Below, piece by piece: positions 1 to 8,549 of a stretch of DNA of 64,000 nt. The first letter of the stretch is position 1, and each line of letters starts with the position of its first letter. Both the position numbers and the translations under genes were made by a program. Source of the stretch: Blautia_A aquisgranensis (GTDB lineage: Bacteria > Bacillota > Clostridia > Lachnospirales > Lachnospiraceae); the NCBI RefSeq assembly GCF_040096615.1, contig NZ_JBBMEJ010000016.1, forward strand, positions 1-64,000. Reading direction: 5' to 3'. The notes under the pieces are model-generated. The model was not told where the DNA came from and made no database searches. It was given only the letters and a program-made list of their open reading frames with translations.

Positions 1-4
1 GTAT

Positions 5-77
5 TCCTCCTTAGCTCAGTCGGTAGAGCATGCGGCTGTTAACCGCAGTGTCGTTGGTTCGAGTCCAACAGGGGGAG
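5..77 (+). tRNA. tRNA-Asn (anticodon GTT)
   Basis: A complete 73-nt cloverleaf can be folded. The 7-bp acceptor pairs 5-11 with 70-76, the D arm is GCTC/GAGC, the anticodon stem is TGCGG/CCGCA around loop CTGTTAA with GTT at 38-40, and the T arm is GTTGG/CCAAC with loop TTCGAGT. The discriminator base is G77 and CCA is not encoded. The gene lies at the window edge and may be the end of a tRNA cluster. Confidence 0.95.
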
Positions 78-83
78 TTTTTT

Positions 84-329
84 TTATTTTATGATCCAGA
101 AATTCAACTTACTTTCATCATATTCAATCGAAATTCTTTTCCCAGCAAAAAAATCATTCACAATCTTGTACATATCATCAAAATGTCCTTCACAGGCACA
201 ATTTCCAAGTGGTTCGATCCAACAGGACTGTTTTCCGCAGGCATCTCTGAGATGGATGCGAAAATGAAGCCCCTGATCCTGTAAAATCCCATTCAATTCA
301 ATAATATCGTTATAAGAAATAAAATACAT
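84..329 (-). CDS. Small RDAC-family protein of unknown function
   Basis: This 81-residue protein carries a central HLRDACGKQS stretch, the signature of the clostridial RDAC family, whose function is not known. Four Cys residues fall in the middle third (DACGKQSC and NCAC), which might bind a metal, but that is inference. It has no signal peptide or membrane segment. The start ATG at 329 is preceded by an ideal AGGAGG site (336-340 on the plus strand), which supports it as a real gene. It converges on the tRNA-Asn, ending only 7 bp from it. Confidence 0.8.
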   Translation of the reverse strand: MYFISYNDIIELNGILQDQGLHFRIHLRDACGKQSCWIEPLGNCACEGHFDDMYKIVNDFFAGKRISIEYDESKLNFWIIK

Positions 330-516
330 GATAAACCTCCTGTTAAGTAATTATAGAATTTCTTCCTTGTATTTCGTGTTTATTATAGCAAAAAAATCAA
401 TAAGAAGAAATGCAGAACACATTTTTCTGATAATATATATGGAAACAATGTGTAAATCATGATAGAATAAATTTTATTAAGCAAACAGAAACATTACAGG
501 AGAAAGCAGCGAAACA

Positions 517-1074
517 ATGGAAATATTTGATATCATAGATAAATACGGCAATCCAACCGGTCAGACAGTAGAACGAAGTATTGCTCATGCAGAAGGAATC
601 CCTCACCGCACGGCACATATCTGGATCGTCCGCAAAGAAGGTAAAAAGGTACAGATTCTTCTTCAGAAAAGATCTATGAATAAAGATTCTTTTCCGGGAA
701 AATTTGATACCTCATCTGCCGGGCATATCCAGGCGGGAGATGAACCATTGGAATCAGCACTGCGAGAGCTTAAGGAAGAACTGGGAATTCAGGCGAAACC
801 GGAAGAACTTCATTTTGCAGGAACTTTTCCAATATCCTTTGCAAAAGAATTTCATGGAAAAATGTTTCGCGATGAAGAAATTGCATTTGTTTATATCTAC
901 GCTCAGCCGGTAGATATCCATCAGCTTACACTTCAGGAAGAGGAAGTGGAGACAGTACAGTGGTTTGACCTGGAAGACGTTTACGAAGAATGCAGACAGC
1001 ATAATGAGAAATTCTGTGTTCCTCAGGGAGGAATTTCTCTTATAAGAGAGTTTATAAATATAAACAACTTGTAA
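517..1074 (+). CDS. Nudix hydrolase, IPP-isomerase-like subgroup
   Basis: The 185-residue protein has a full Nudix box, starting GHIQAGDEPLESALRELKEE and ending LGI, at about residues 69-91, with the Mg-binding REL-EE glutamates intact. The N-terminal MEIFDIIDKYGNPTG and the HRTAHIWIV strand resemble the YfcD/isopentenyl-diphosphate-isomerase-like Nudix proteins often found in clostridia. The substrate cannot be told from sequence; nucleoside diphosphate derivatives are typical of the superfamily. The AGGAGA site at 498-503 is 13 nt from the ATG, a slightly long spacing. The acetyltransferase follows within 30 bp, so the two are probably cotranscribed. Confidence 0.88.
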   Translation: MEIFDIIDKYGNPTGQTVERSIAHAEGIPHRTAHIWIVRKEGKKVQILLQKRSMNKDSFPGKFDTSSAGHIQAGDEPLESALRELKEELGIQAKPEELHFAGTFPISFAKEFHGKMFRDEEIAFVYIYAQPVDIHQLTLQEEEVETVQWFDLEDVYEECRQHNEKFCVPQGGISLIREFININNL

Positions 1075-1101
1075 TAAGTAATGACAGAGGAGGTTTTACT
1101 T

Positions 1102-1719
1102 ATGCGCCCTATGAAAGATAAATTACACACAGGAGAGTTATATCTGGCAGATGATGAAGAAATCATGAAGGATCAGCTGAAAAGACTGGACCGCCTTTAT
1201 GATTTCAATATGACGCGTCCGACGGAGCTTGACAAGCGGGAAGAGATGTTGAAGGAGATGTTTGCAGAGATCGGAGAAAACTGTTATATTGAGCCGCCAC
1301 TTCATACAAATATGGGCGGTGGACATGTTCACTTTGGAAAAAATGTCTATGCGAACTTCAATCTGACACTGGTGGATGATACCCATATTTATGTAGGCGA
1401 TTATACGATGATCGGACCGAATGTAACAATTGCGAGTGCAGGACATCCGATTCTTCCCGAGCTCCGTGAGAAAGGATATCAGTATAATATGCCGGTACAT
1501 ATTGGAAAGAACTGCTGGCTGGGAGCCGGAGTGATCATTCTGCCGGGAATAACTATAGGCGATAATGTGGTAGTGGGAGCAGGCAGTGTTGTAACGAAAG
1601 ATCTGCCATCCAATGTAGTAGCAGTTGGAAATCCATGCAGAGTATTGCGTGAAGTAAATGAACACGATAAAGAATATTATTTCAAGGACAGAAAGATTGA
1701 TTATTCTGAAATCATATAA
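1102..1719 (+). CDS. Sugar O-acetyltransferase (maltose/galactoside acetyltransferase family)
   Basis: This is an acetyl-CoA-dependent left-handed beta-helix (hexapeptide) acetyltransferase of about 205 residues. It opens with MRPMKDKLHTGELY, typical of the Maa/LacA/NodL family, and has hexapeptide-type repeats such as IGKNCWLGAGVIILPGITIG and the catalytic His in SAGHP. An upstream in-frame ATG at 1081 exists, but the strong GAGGAGG site at 1087-1093 lies between it and the ATG at 1102, so 1102 is chosen. The acceptor sugar is not predictable. It probably shares a transcript with the Nudix gene. Confidence 0.9.
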   Translation: MRPMKDKLHTGELYLADDEEIMKDQLKRLDRLYDFNMTRPTELDKREEMLKEMFAEIGENCYIEPPLHTNMGGGHVHFGKNVYANFNLTLVDDTHIYVGDYTMIGPNVTIASAGHPILPELREKGYQYNMPVHIGKNCWLGAGVIILPGITIGDNVVVGAGSVVTKDLPSNVVAVGNPCRVLREVNEHDKEYYFKDRKIDYSEII

Positions 1720-1815
1720 GTTTATCTGATTTTATGAAACGTCTCCCAATAAGGAAAAATCGGAACAGGAATGGATGAGGACCTGTCTGACGCTAAAAGA
1801 AAAGAGGAATGGAAT

Positions 1816-3039
1816 ATGGGAATGAATGAAACACCTTCAGCAGACCGTGTGCATATCGGTTTTTTTGGCAAAAGAAATGCAGGAAAATCCAGTATTGTCA
1901 ATAAAGTGACAGGTCAGGAATTAGCAGTCGTTTCCGATGTAAAGGGAACCACTACTGATCCGGTGAGCAAAGCAATGGAGCTTCTTCCAATGGGACCGGT
2001 TGTGATCATTGATACACCAGGAATCGATGATGAAGGACATTTAGGTGAACTTCGTGTCCGCAAGGCGAAGCAGGTCCTGAATCGTGTGGATGTGGCAGTT
2101 CTTGTAGTGGATGCTACAGTGGGAAAGACCAGTGTGGACGAGGAACTGATCCGCATTTTTAAAGAAAAAGAGATTCCATATCTGGTAGTCTATAACAAGG
2201 CAGATCTTTTGAAAAATCAGACAGAACATATTCATGGAGAAGAAAATTCAGAAGTATCGATCTATGCCAGCGCAGCTACAGGTCAGAATATTTATGAATT
2301 GAAAGAAAAGATCGCGACGCTTGCAGTAACTGATGATCTGAAACTGCGCCTGGCAGGTGACCTTCTAAAACCATCAGATTTCGTAATACTGGTCGTTCCC
2401 ATTGATAAAGCTGCTCCCAAAGGACGTCTGATCCTTCCACAGCAGCAGACGATCCGGGATGTCCTGGAGGCAGGAGCAGCTGCGATCGTGATCAAAGAAA
2501 ATGAACTGAAGAACACTCTGAATACCCTTGGAAAGAAACCAAAACTTGTTATCACGGACAGCCAGGCTTTTGCAAGGGTCAGTGAGGAGACACCGGAGGA
2601 TATCTGGCTTACATCGTTTTCAATTTTGTTTGCAAGACTGAAAGGAAATCTGAAAACGGCGGCAGCCGGAGCTGCAGCACTTGATAAGCTGAAAGATGGG
2701 GATAAGATTCTGATCTCAGAAGGCTGTACCCATCACAGACAATGTGACGATATCGGTACGGTGAAGCTTCCACGCTGGATCCGGAACTATACGGGGAAAG
2801 AGTTGGGATTTGAATATTCTTCCGGAAGGGAGTTCCCGGAGGATGTGACAAAGTACAGCCTGATCGTTCATTGCGGCGGTTGTATGCTTAACGAGCGGGA
2901 GATGCGTTACCGGCAGAAATGCGCGGCAGATCAGGAAATCCCAATCACGAATTACGGAATAGCTATTGCCTATATGCAGGGAATTTTGAAGCGGTGCGTG
3001 GAGATGTTCCCGGATGTAAGAAAGAAACTGGATGAATGA
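1816..3039 (+). CDS. hydF: [FeFe]-hydrogenase maturation GTPase HydF
   Basis: HydF is the scaffold on which the 2Fe subcluster of the H-cluster is assembled by HydE and HydG before delivery to [FeFe] hydrogenase. The 407-residue protein begins MGMNETPSADRVHIGFFG and has a G-domain with P-loop GKRNAGKSS, DTPG and NKAD motifs. The C-terminal cluster-binding region has CTHH and HCGGCM, the family's Cys/His ligands. The ATG at 1816 with GAGG at 1804 is preferred over an ATG at 1771 because family members start at this point. No hydE, hydG or hydrogenase gene is nearby. The gene implies fermentative H2 metabolism. Confidence 0.95.
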   Translation: MGMNETPSADRVHIGFFGKRNAGKSSIVNKVTGQELAVVSDVKGTTTDPVSKAMELLPMGPVVIIDTPGIDDEGHLGELRVRKAKQVLNRVDVAVLVVDATVGKTSVDEELIRIFKEKEIPYLVVYNKADLLKNQTEHIHGEENSEVSIYASAATGQNIYELKEKIATLAVTDDLKLRLAGDLLKPSDFVILVVPIDKAAPKGRLILPQQQTIRDVLEAGAAAIVIKENELKNTLNTLGKKPKLVITDSQAFARVSEETPEDIWLTSFSILFARLKGNLKTAAAGAAALDKLKDGDKILISEGCTHHRQCDDIGTVKLPRWIRNYTGKELGFEYSSGREFPEDVTKYSLIVHCGGCMLNEREMRYRQKCAADQEIPITNYGIAIAYMQGILKRCVEMFPDVRKKLDE

Positions 3040-3126
3040 ACCGATTTTACCGGAAATTTTGGATAATTACAAATAATGAAATTATTGTATTGTAAATAAA
3101 TCGGCAGGATTAAGGAGTTACAGAAG

Positions 3127-3813
3127 ATGATCGACCAGGCACTATCAATGGCCCTTCAAAAAGAAATCCCTATATTAACCGCACAGATCCGTAGCCTTTA
3201 TGCAGAGTTTGACAGAAAATTCCATCTGCAGGGAGCGAAGATTCCCATAACATTTGGAATGGAGACGGATCTGCTGGGATCATATACAAGAGGTAATTAT
3301 CATGAGAAGGAGCATTTTCATTTTTCGCTTTTGTTTATAGGATATGCGGTAAAAAATCCTCTGAAAAAAGAGGACAGGCTGGATCTTTATAAGCACGAAT
3401 ATGCCCATTATATGCAGCATAATTTTTATATTCCGGCAGAGTACCAGTGGCAGCACGGCACACATGGAAGTGCCTGGAAATACTGTTGTTCTCTGACAGG
3501 GGCGGTACCGACACCTTATTATAAGGCTGGGGAAGCTTTGATGAAACATGATTATGAGAAAAAGCTTCGAAATCCGATCCACGACCGGACAGTAACTGTG
3601 CGGGATACTTACCGGAGAGAACAGCAGCACAGAAATACACAGAACAGTATTGTAAGATATGAGATCGGTGAGGATATCATCCATCCGAAATTTGGAACCG
3701 GAAATATCGAGCATGTGGAACAGCTTCCCGGTTCTGTGCGACTTCATATTCGTTTTGGAGAAGAACTGAAAGTAATTGATCAGAAGTGGCTTCTTAGGAC
3801 AAAATACAAATAA
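3127..3813 (+). CDS. SprT-like putative zinc metalloprotein with UvrD/PcrA-like C-terminal tail
   Basis: The 228-residue protein has a HEYAH zinc-protease motif (H90-H94) followed by QHGTHGSAWK at 110-118, the HG-x-x-W arrangement seen in SprT-like metallopeptidases. The last 50 residues contain GEDIIHPKFGTGNI followed by a beta-rich stretch ending FGEELKVIDQKWL. This resembles the small barrel at the C-terminus of UvrD/PcrA helicases that contacts RNA polymerase. The start follows AAGGAG at 3112-3117. I do not know a named gene for it. A DNA- or transcription-associated protease is an inference from the two halves. It is followed by a strong terminator. Confidence 0.7.
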   Translation: MIDQALSMALQKEIPILTAQIRSLYAEFDRKFHLQGAKIPITFGMETDLLGSYTRGNYHEKEHFHFSLLFIGYAVKNPLKKEDRLDLYKHEYAHYMQHNFYIPAEYQWQHGTHGSAWKYCCSLTGAVPTPYYKAGEALMKHDYEKKLRNPIHDRTVTVRDTYRREQQHRNTQNSIVRYEIGEDIIHPKFGTGNIEHVEQLPGSVRLHIRFGEELKVIDQKWLLRTKYK

Positions 3814-3825
3814 ATCCAACAGGAA

Positions 3826-3875
3826 AAACAGCACCCAGGACACATCATATCAAGAGATGTTCCAGGGTGCTGTTT
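3826..3875. terminator. Bidirectional intrinsic terminator
   Basis: A 15-bp stem with one mismatch pairs 3826-3840 with 3861-3875 (AAACAGCACCC against GGGTGCTGTTT), extended inwards by ACATC/GATGT. A-rich and T-rich flanks let it serve both the plus-strand SprT-like gene and the minus-strand ABC operon converging on it. Confidence 0.85.
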
Positions 3876-3908
3876 GCGTTATAATTGTAAATTTTTCATT
3901 GCAGAGGC

Positions 3909-5672
3909 TTACTCAGAAACCTTTACAAACTGGCTGTTATAAAGATTCTGATAGAAACCGCCTTTTGCCATGAGTTCGTCATGATTTCCCTGTTCGATAA
4001 TGCTTCCGTCTTTCATTACAAGAATCTCATCAGCATTACGAATGGTGGAAAGACGGTGAGCTACGATAAAGCTTGTTCTTCCCTGCATCATACGGTCAAA
4101 AGCTTCCTGTATCAGCATTTCTGTTCGTGTATCAATGCTGGAGGTTGCTTCATCCAGGATCAGCATCGGAGGCAGACACAGCATAACACGGGTGATACAG
4201 AGCAGCTGTTTCTGACCCTGGCTTAAGCTGTCTTCATAAAGAAGCGTATCCAGTCCTTTTGGAAGACGACGGATAAATTCCCAGCTGTGAGACATTTTAG
4301 CAGCCTGAATCACTTCGTCATCGGAAGCATCCGGTTTTCCGATGCAGATGTTATCTCGGACCGTACCATGCTTGATCCAGGTATCCTGAAGCACCATACC
4401 ATAACTGCTTCGAAGCGCATGCCTGGAAACCTCGGTGATCGGTTTTCCGTCTACAGAGATGGTTCCGCTGTTGACATCATAGAAGCGCATCAGAAGATTG
4501 ATAAATGTTGTTTTTCCGCAACCGGTAGGGCCTACAATGGCGATACGCTTTCCTGGCTCTGTGTGAAGGTTGAAATGCTCGATCAGAGGTTTTTCTTCTT
4601 CATATCGGAAAGCGACATCCTTAATATCTACTGCTCCTTTTACATGATCAAGAGTTCCGGATGGATCCGGGCTTTCCGGCTGTTCTTCCAGAAGATCAAA
4701 GATTCTGGCAGCGCAGGCCAGGGCATTCTGAAGCTCTGTGATCACGGAACTGATATCATTAAAAGGTTTCATGTACTGGTTAGCGTAAGCCAGAAGCACG
4801 GAAAGACCGCCAACGGTGAGATGCCCACCGGGAATAAGGAATGCACCTACAAGGGCTACGCCTGCGTAAATAATGTTGTTGATGCAGCGGGTAGACGGGT
4901 TGGTAAGGCTGCTGTAAAAAACAGCTTTCTGACTGGCATCGCGAAGCTCTTCATTGATGGCAGCAAAACGTTCGGAAGAACGGTTCTCATAGCCAAATGC
5001 CTGGACAACCTTCTGATTTCCGATCATTTCTTCGATCAGCGCTGTCTGGCGTCCACGGGCGTCACTTTGTGCACGGAACATCTGGAAGGAATGAGAGGAG
5101 ATGAATTTTGCCACAAAAAAGCTTACAGGAGTGAGAACGATGACCATCAGTGTGATCCATACATTTTTGGAAAACATAAAGATCAGAGTTCCAATGATGG
5201 TGATGATACCGGAGAAAAGCTGTGTAAAACCAAGAAGCATACCATCTGAAAGAATATCGGTATCTGCGATCACACGGCTGATGATATCACCGGTACTATG
5301 TCCGTCCAGGTAGGACAGAGGAAGCTTCTGGATATGACGGATCGATTTTGCACGGATATCCTGTACGGTGTGGTAGGTCATACGATTGTTGATGATACTC
5401 ATGACCCAGGTAACAATGCCGGAAAGTACGATCATCACCAGAATTCTGGAAAGATAAAACCACATTCTGGAGAGATTGACCTCATGGGTAGCAACCACCT
5501 CATCAATGGCATAGCCAAAAAGTACTGGTACATACAGCTGAAGAATCACAGTGACAGCTGCAAGAATGATACTTAATACAAGAAGAAAACGGTATTTTCC
5601 GATAAAACGAAGCACCTTGAAAAAGGTTTCCATGCTGTTTTTGTTATTCTGTTTTTGGGCTGTCTTACTCAT
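3909..5672 (-). CDS. ABC exporter half-transporter, second subunit of a heterodimer
   Basis: This 587-residue protein fuses six membrane helices (residues about 25-320) to a nucleotide-binding domain with Walker A GPTGCGKTT, signature LSQGQKQ, Walker B MLILDEATSS and switch His in VAHRLST. The signature is LSQGQ rather than LSGGQ, as often seen in one half of asymmetric heterodimeric exporters. Its ATG overlaps the stop of the upstream half-transporter by 4 bp (ATGA), so the two are translationally coupled and should form one multidrug or lipid exporter. The substrate is not determinable. Confidence 0.93.
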   Translation of the reverse strand: MSKTAQKQNNKNSMETFFKVLRFIGKYRFLLVLSIILAAVTVILQLYVPVLFGYAIDEVVATHEVNLSRMWFYLSRILVMIVLSGIVTWVMSIINNRMTYHTVQDIRAKSIRHIQKLPLSYLDGHSTGDIISRVIADTDILSDGMLLGFTQLFSGIITIIGTLIFMFSKNVWITLMVIVLTPVSFFVAKFISSHSFQMFRAQSDARGRQTALIEEMIGNQKVVQAFGYENRSSERFAAINEELRDASQKAVFYSSLTNPSTRCINNIIYAGVALVGAFLIPGGHLTVGGLSVLLAYANQYMKPFNDISSVITELQNALACAARIFDLLEEQPESPDPSGTLDHVKGAVDIKDVAFRYEEEKPLIEHFNLHTEPGKRIAIVGPTGCGKTTFINLLMRFYDVNSGTISVDGKPITEVSRHALRSSYGMVLQDTWIKHGTVRDNICIGKPDASDDEVIQAAKMSHSWEFIRRLPKGLDTLLYEDSLSQGQKQLLCITRVMLCLPPMLILDEATSSIDTRTEMLIQEAFDRMMQGRTSFIVAHRLSTIRNADEILVMKDGSIIEQGNHDELMAKGGFYQNLYNSQFVKVSE

Positions 5673-7432
5673 GCGAAAACCTCCTTTCCGGTACTTTTTT
5701 CATATTTGATGCGTTCCTCAGGAAACTGTGAGAAAAAGATTTCACGGTAAGGTTCACAGGATGCCACAAGCTCCTGATGAGTTCCCTTGCCTGCAAGCTG
5801 TCCGTCATCCAGTACCAGAATCAGATCTGCCTGGCGGATGCTGGCTGCTCGCTGGGAAACCAGGAATGTCGTTACATTACCATCAAGCTGATGAAGTGAT
5901 TTTCTAAGGGCAGCATCTGTAGCGAAGTCGAGGGCACTGGCACTGTCATCCAAGATAAGGATCTCAGGCTTTTTCACAAGGGCACGGGCAATGGTAAGAC
6001 GCTGACGCTGTCCGCCGGAAAGATTTCGGCCATTCTGTTCCAGCGGGAAATCAAGTTGTCCGTCTTTTTTCTCAACGATCTCACGCGCCTGGGCAGTAGT
6101 AAGAGCCGCCCACATTTCTTCATCTGTGGCATCCTCACGTCCCCAGCTTAAATTATCACGGATGGTTCCCTGGAAAAGAGCTGCTTTCTGAGGAACCACG
6201 CCGATTTTTTCCCGAAGCTCTTTCTGGGAGTACTTCTGTACATTTACACCGTCAAGAGTGACAGTTCCTTCACTTGCGTCATAAAAACGGGCGATCAGAT
6301 CCACAAGAGTGGATTTTCCGCTTCCGGTACCACCGATGATACCTACAGTAGAGCCCTTTTTTGCGGAAAAAGTGATATCAGAAAGGCTGGGAGCGCCGGT
6401 TCCCGCATAGGAAAAGCTTACATGGTCAAAAGCAATGGCACAGTCGCTGTGAGTTGCAGGTGCGGAAGTCTTTTCCGGATAAGCCATGGTCGTGTCTACA
6501 TTCAGGATTCCGGCAACACGGTCTGCACAGGCCATAGATTTGTTCAGAGTGATGATCAGAGATGCAAGCTTGATGAGCTCTACGATCATCTGAGCCATAT
6601 AATTATAAAGCGCGACAACTTCACCCTGCTGCATATTTCCGAGATTTACCTGCACACCTGCTACCTGAATCAGGATCACGGTTGCGATATTGATCAGTAC
6701 GTAGGTTGCCGGATTCAGAAGTGCAGAAATTTTTCCAACGAATTCATTAAGTTTGGTCAGAGCGAGATTGCTCTCGTCAAATTCTGCAACGGCATCCTCT
6801 TCACGGCAGAATGCACGGATCACACGGACACCGGTCAGATTCTCTCTGGTGAGACGGGTGACAGTATCCAGACGTCCCTGCACTTTTTTGAAAAGAGGGA
6901 TACTTAAAAACATGATCACAAAGACAACCAGAAACAGCACCGGGATGGCGACCACGAAGATCAGCGCACAGCGCACATTGATGGTAAAAGCCATGACCAT
7001 GGAGCCAAGAACGACAAAGGGGCTTCTAAGAAGAAGACGAAGACCCATGTTTACACCATTCTGTACCTGGTTTACGTCATCGGTAAGACGGGTAATAAGT
7101 GTATCCGTTCCAAGGGTGTCCAGCTCCGTGTAGGAAAGCTTCTGGATGTGATCATATACAGCCTGCCGTGCCTCTGTGGCAAAACCGACACTGGCCTTTG
7201 CCGCAAAAAACTGTGCGGTAATACTGACTGTAAGACCTGCGGCAGCCATCAGTATCAGGATAAAAAATCTCTGCACAATATAGCGGTGATCATTATGGAA
7301 AATACCCACATCTATGATCTGTGCGATGACGATCGGCACAAGCAGGTCAAATACAACCTCCAGAAACTTGAAAAAAGGAGCCAGGATGCTTTCTTTTTTG
7401 TAGTTTCGAAGATATTTTGCGAGTGTTCGCAT
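5669..7432 (-). CDS. ABC exporter half-transporter, first subunit of a heterodimer
   Basis: This 587-residue ABC transporter has a membrane domain followed by an ATPase domain with Walker A GGTGSGKST, canonical signature LSGGQRQR and Walker B ILILDDSASALD. The Walker B aspartate is followed by Asp (DDSAS) instead of the catalytic Glu, and the switch His is Gln in VSQRAAS. This is the degenerate-site pattern of TM287/288-type heterodimers, in which one ATP site is inactive. It is the first gene of a two-gene operon with the next half-transporter and lies divergent to the LysR gene. Confidence 0.93.
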   Translation of the reverse strand: MRTLAKYLRNYKKESILAPFFKFLEVVFDLLVPIVIAQIIDVGIFHNDHRYIVQRFFILILMAAAGLTVSITAQFFAAKASVGFATEARQAVYDHIQKLSYTELDTLGTDTLITRLTDDVNQVQNGVNMGLRLLLRSPFVVLGSMVMAFTINVRCALIFVVAIPVLFLVVFVIMFLSIPLFKKVQGRLDTVTRLTRENLTGVRVIRAFCREEDAVAEFDESNLALTKLNEFVGKISALLNPATYVLINIATVILIQVAGVQVNLGNMQQGEVVALYNYMAQMIVELIKLASLIITLNKSMACADRVAGILNVDTTMAYPEKTSAPATHSDCAIAFDHVSFSYAGTGAPSLSDITFSAKKGSTVGIIGGTGSGKSTLVDLIARFYDASEGTVTLDGVNVQKYSQKELREKIGVVPQKAALFQGTIRDNLSWGREDATDEEMWAALTTAQAREIVEKKDGQLDFPLEQNGRNLSGGQRQRLTIARALVKKPEILILDDSASALDFATDAALRKSLHQLDGNVTTFLVSQRAASIRQADLILVLDDGQLAGKGTHQELVASCEPYREIFFSQFPEERIKYEKSTGKEVFA

Positions 7433-7652
7433 TTTTTCCTTTCCTCCATTTCCTGTTTTTTACAATAAACCTCTGTTATTATACTCCTGTGTAAGATGAT
7501 ACGCATAATATTGTTTTTGATGTAGCGTGATACAAATTTTATATTGAATAAAATATAGCTTTATGGGATGATAAAGATAGTATCTGCAAAAGAAGGAAAA
7601 TCATCAAAAGTAAAAATAAAATCATGCAAAGAAATCAGAAAAGGAGAATAAT

Positions 7653-8516
7653 ATGGAGATCAGACAGCTGGAATATTTTCATGAGATCGCAGCAACAGGA
7701 AGCATCAATGAAGCTGCAAGAAGATTAAATATGTCCCAGCCTCCGTTAAGCTACCAGATCAAGCAGCTGGAGGCAGAGCTGAATGTAAAGCTTTTTGAGA
7801 GGACGAGAGCAGGAGTGACACTGACAGAAGCAGGGAAACTTCTCTATGACCGTACGGAGAACATTCTGAATTATGTCCGTTCCACAGAGCTTGAAGTATC
7901 CAAGGCCGGGAAAAAACAGGTACTCCGTATTGGAATCACACCCACTACAGTTACGACCATCATGCCTTTTATCTCGCGGTTTTCAAAGGCAAATGCGGAT
8001 GTGAATTTTGAGGTGCGGGATGCCATCACGTTTACGCTGATGAATTATCTTATGGATGGGATCATTGATGTCTCTGTGGTACGGACACCTATCAAGCTGG
8101 AGGGACTGAATTATCTGGAACTGGGGGAGGAGCCAATGATCGCAGCACTCCCACCAGAATTTATGGAAAATACAACAAAAAAAGAAGACATCCGTCTGAA
8201 AGATCTGACGGATCGCCCTCTTATTATCTACCGGCGATATGAAGAATTCCTCATGAAAGCTTTTCAGGAAAAAAATCTCCAGCCGGATATTTTCTGTGTA
8301 TGTGATGATCCCAGAGATGCGATGCTCTGGGTACAGGAAGGTCTTGCGACTGCTGTTTTTCCAAGGTCTATGGAAAATCTTTGTACAGAGCTTCCGATCC
8401 GTGTCATAGAGGAGGAAAAGCTGAAGACAAAGATCCTTCTTGCCTGGAAAAAAGACCGCAGGCCTTCCGCGGTGATGCAGGAATTTATCAATATCTGCGA
8501 AAAATATGCAGAGTAA
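7653..8516 (+). CDS. LysR-family transcriptional regulator
   Basis: The 287-residue protein begins MEIRQLEYFHEIAATGSINE, a standard LysR winged helix-turn-helix (residues 1-60), followed by a periplasmic-binding-protein-like effector domain. AAGGAG at 7641-7646 supports the start. It is transcribed divergently from the ABC exporter operon with about 220 bp between them, so control of that operon, of itself, or of the SulP gene just downstream (convergent) is possible. The co-inducer is unknown. Confidence 0.92.
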   Translation: MEIRQLEYFHEIAATGSINEAARRLNMSQPPLSYQIKQLEAELNVKLFERTRAGVTLTEAGKLLYDRTENILNYVRSTELEVSKAGKKQVLRIGITPTTVTTIMPFISRFSKANADVNFEVRDAITFTLMNYLMDGIIDVSVVRTPIKLEGLNYLELGEEPMIAALPPEFMENTTKKEDIRLKDLTDRPLIIYRRYEEFLMKAFQEKNLQPDIFCVCDDPRDAMLWVQEGLATAVFPRSMENLCTELPIRVIEEEKLKTKILLAWKKDRRPSAVMQEFINICEKYAE

Positions 8517-8549
8517 ATGTGTCTTTACAGAAGACTCAGCACGACAGAA

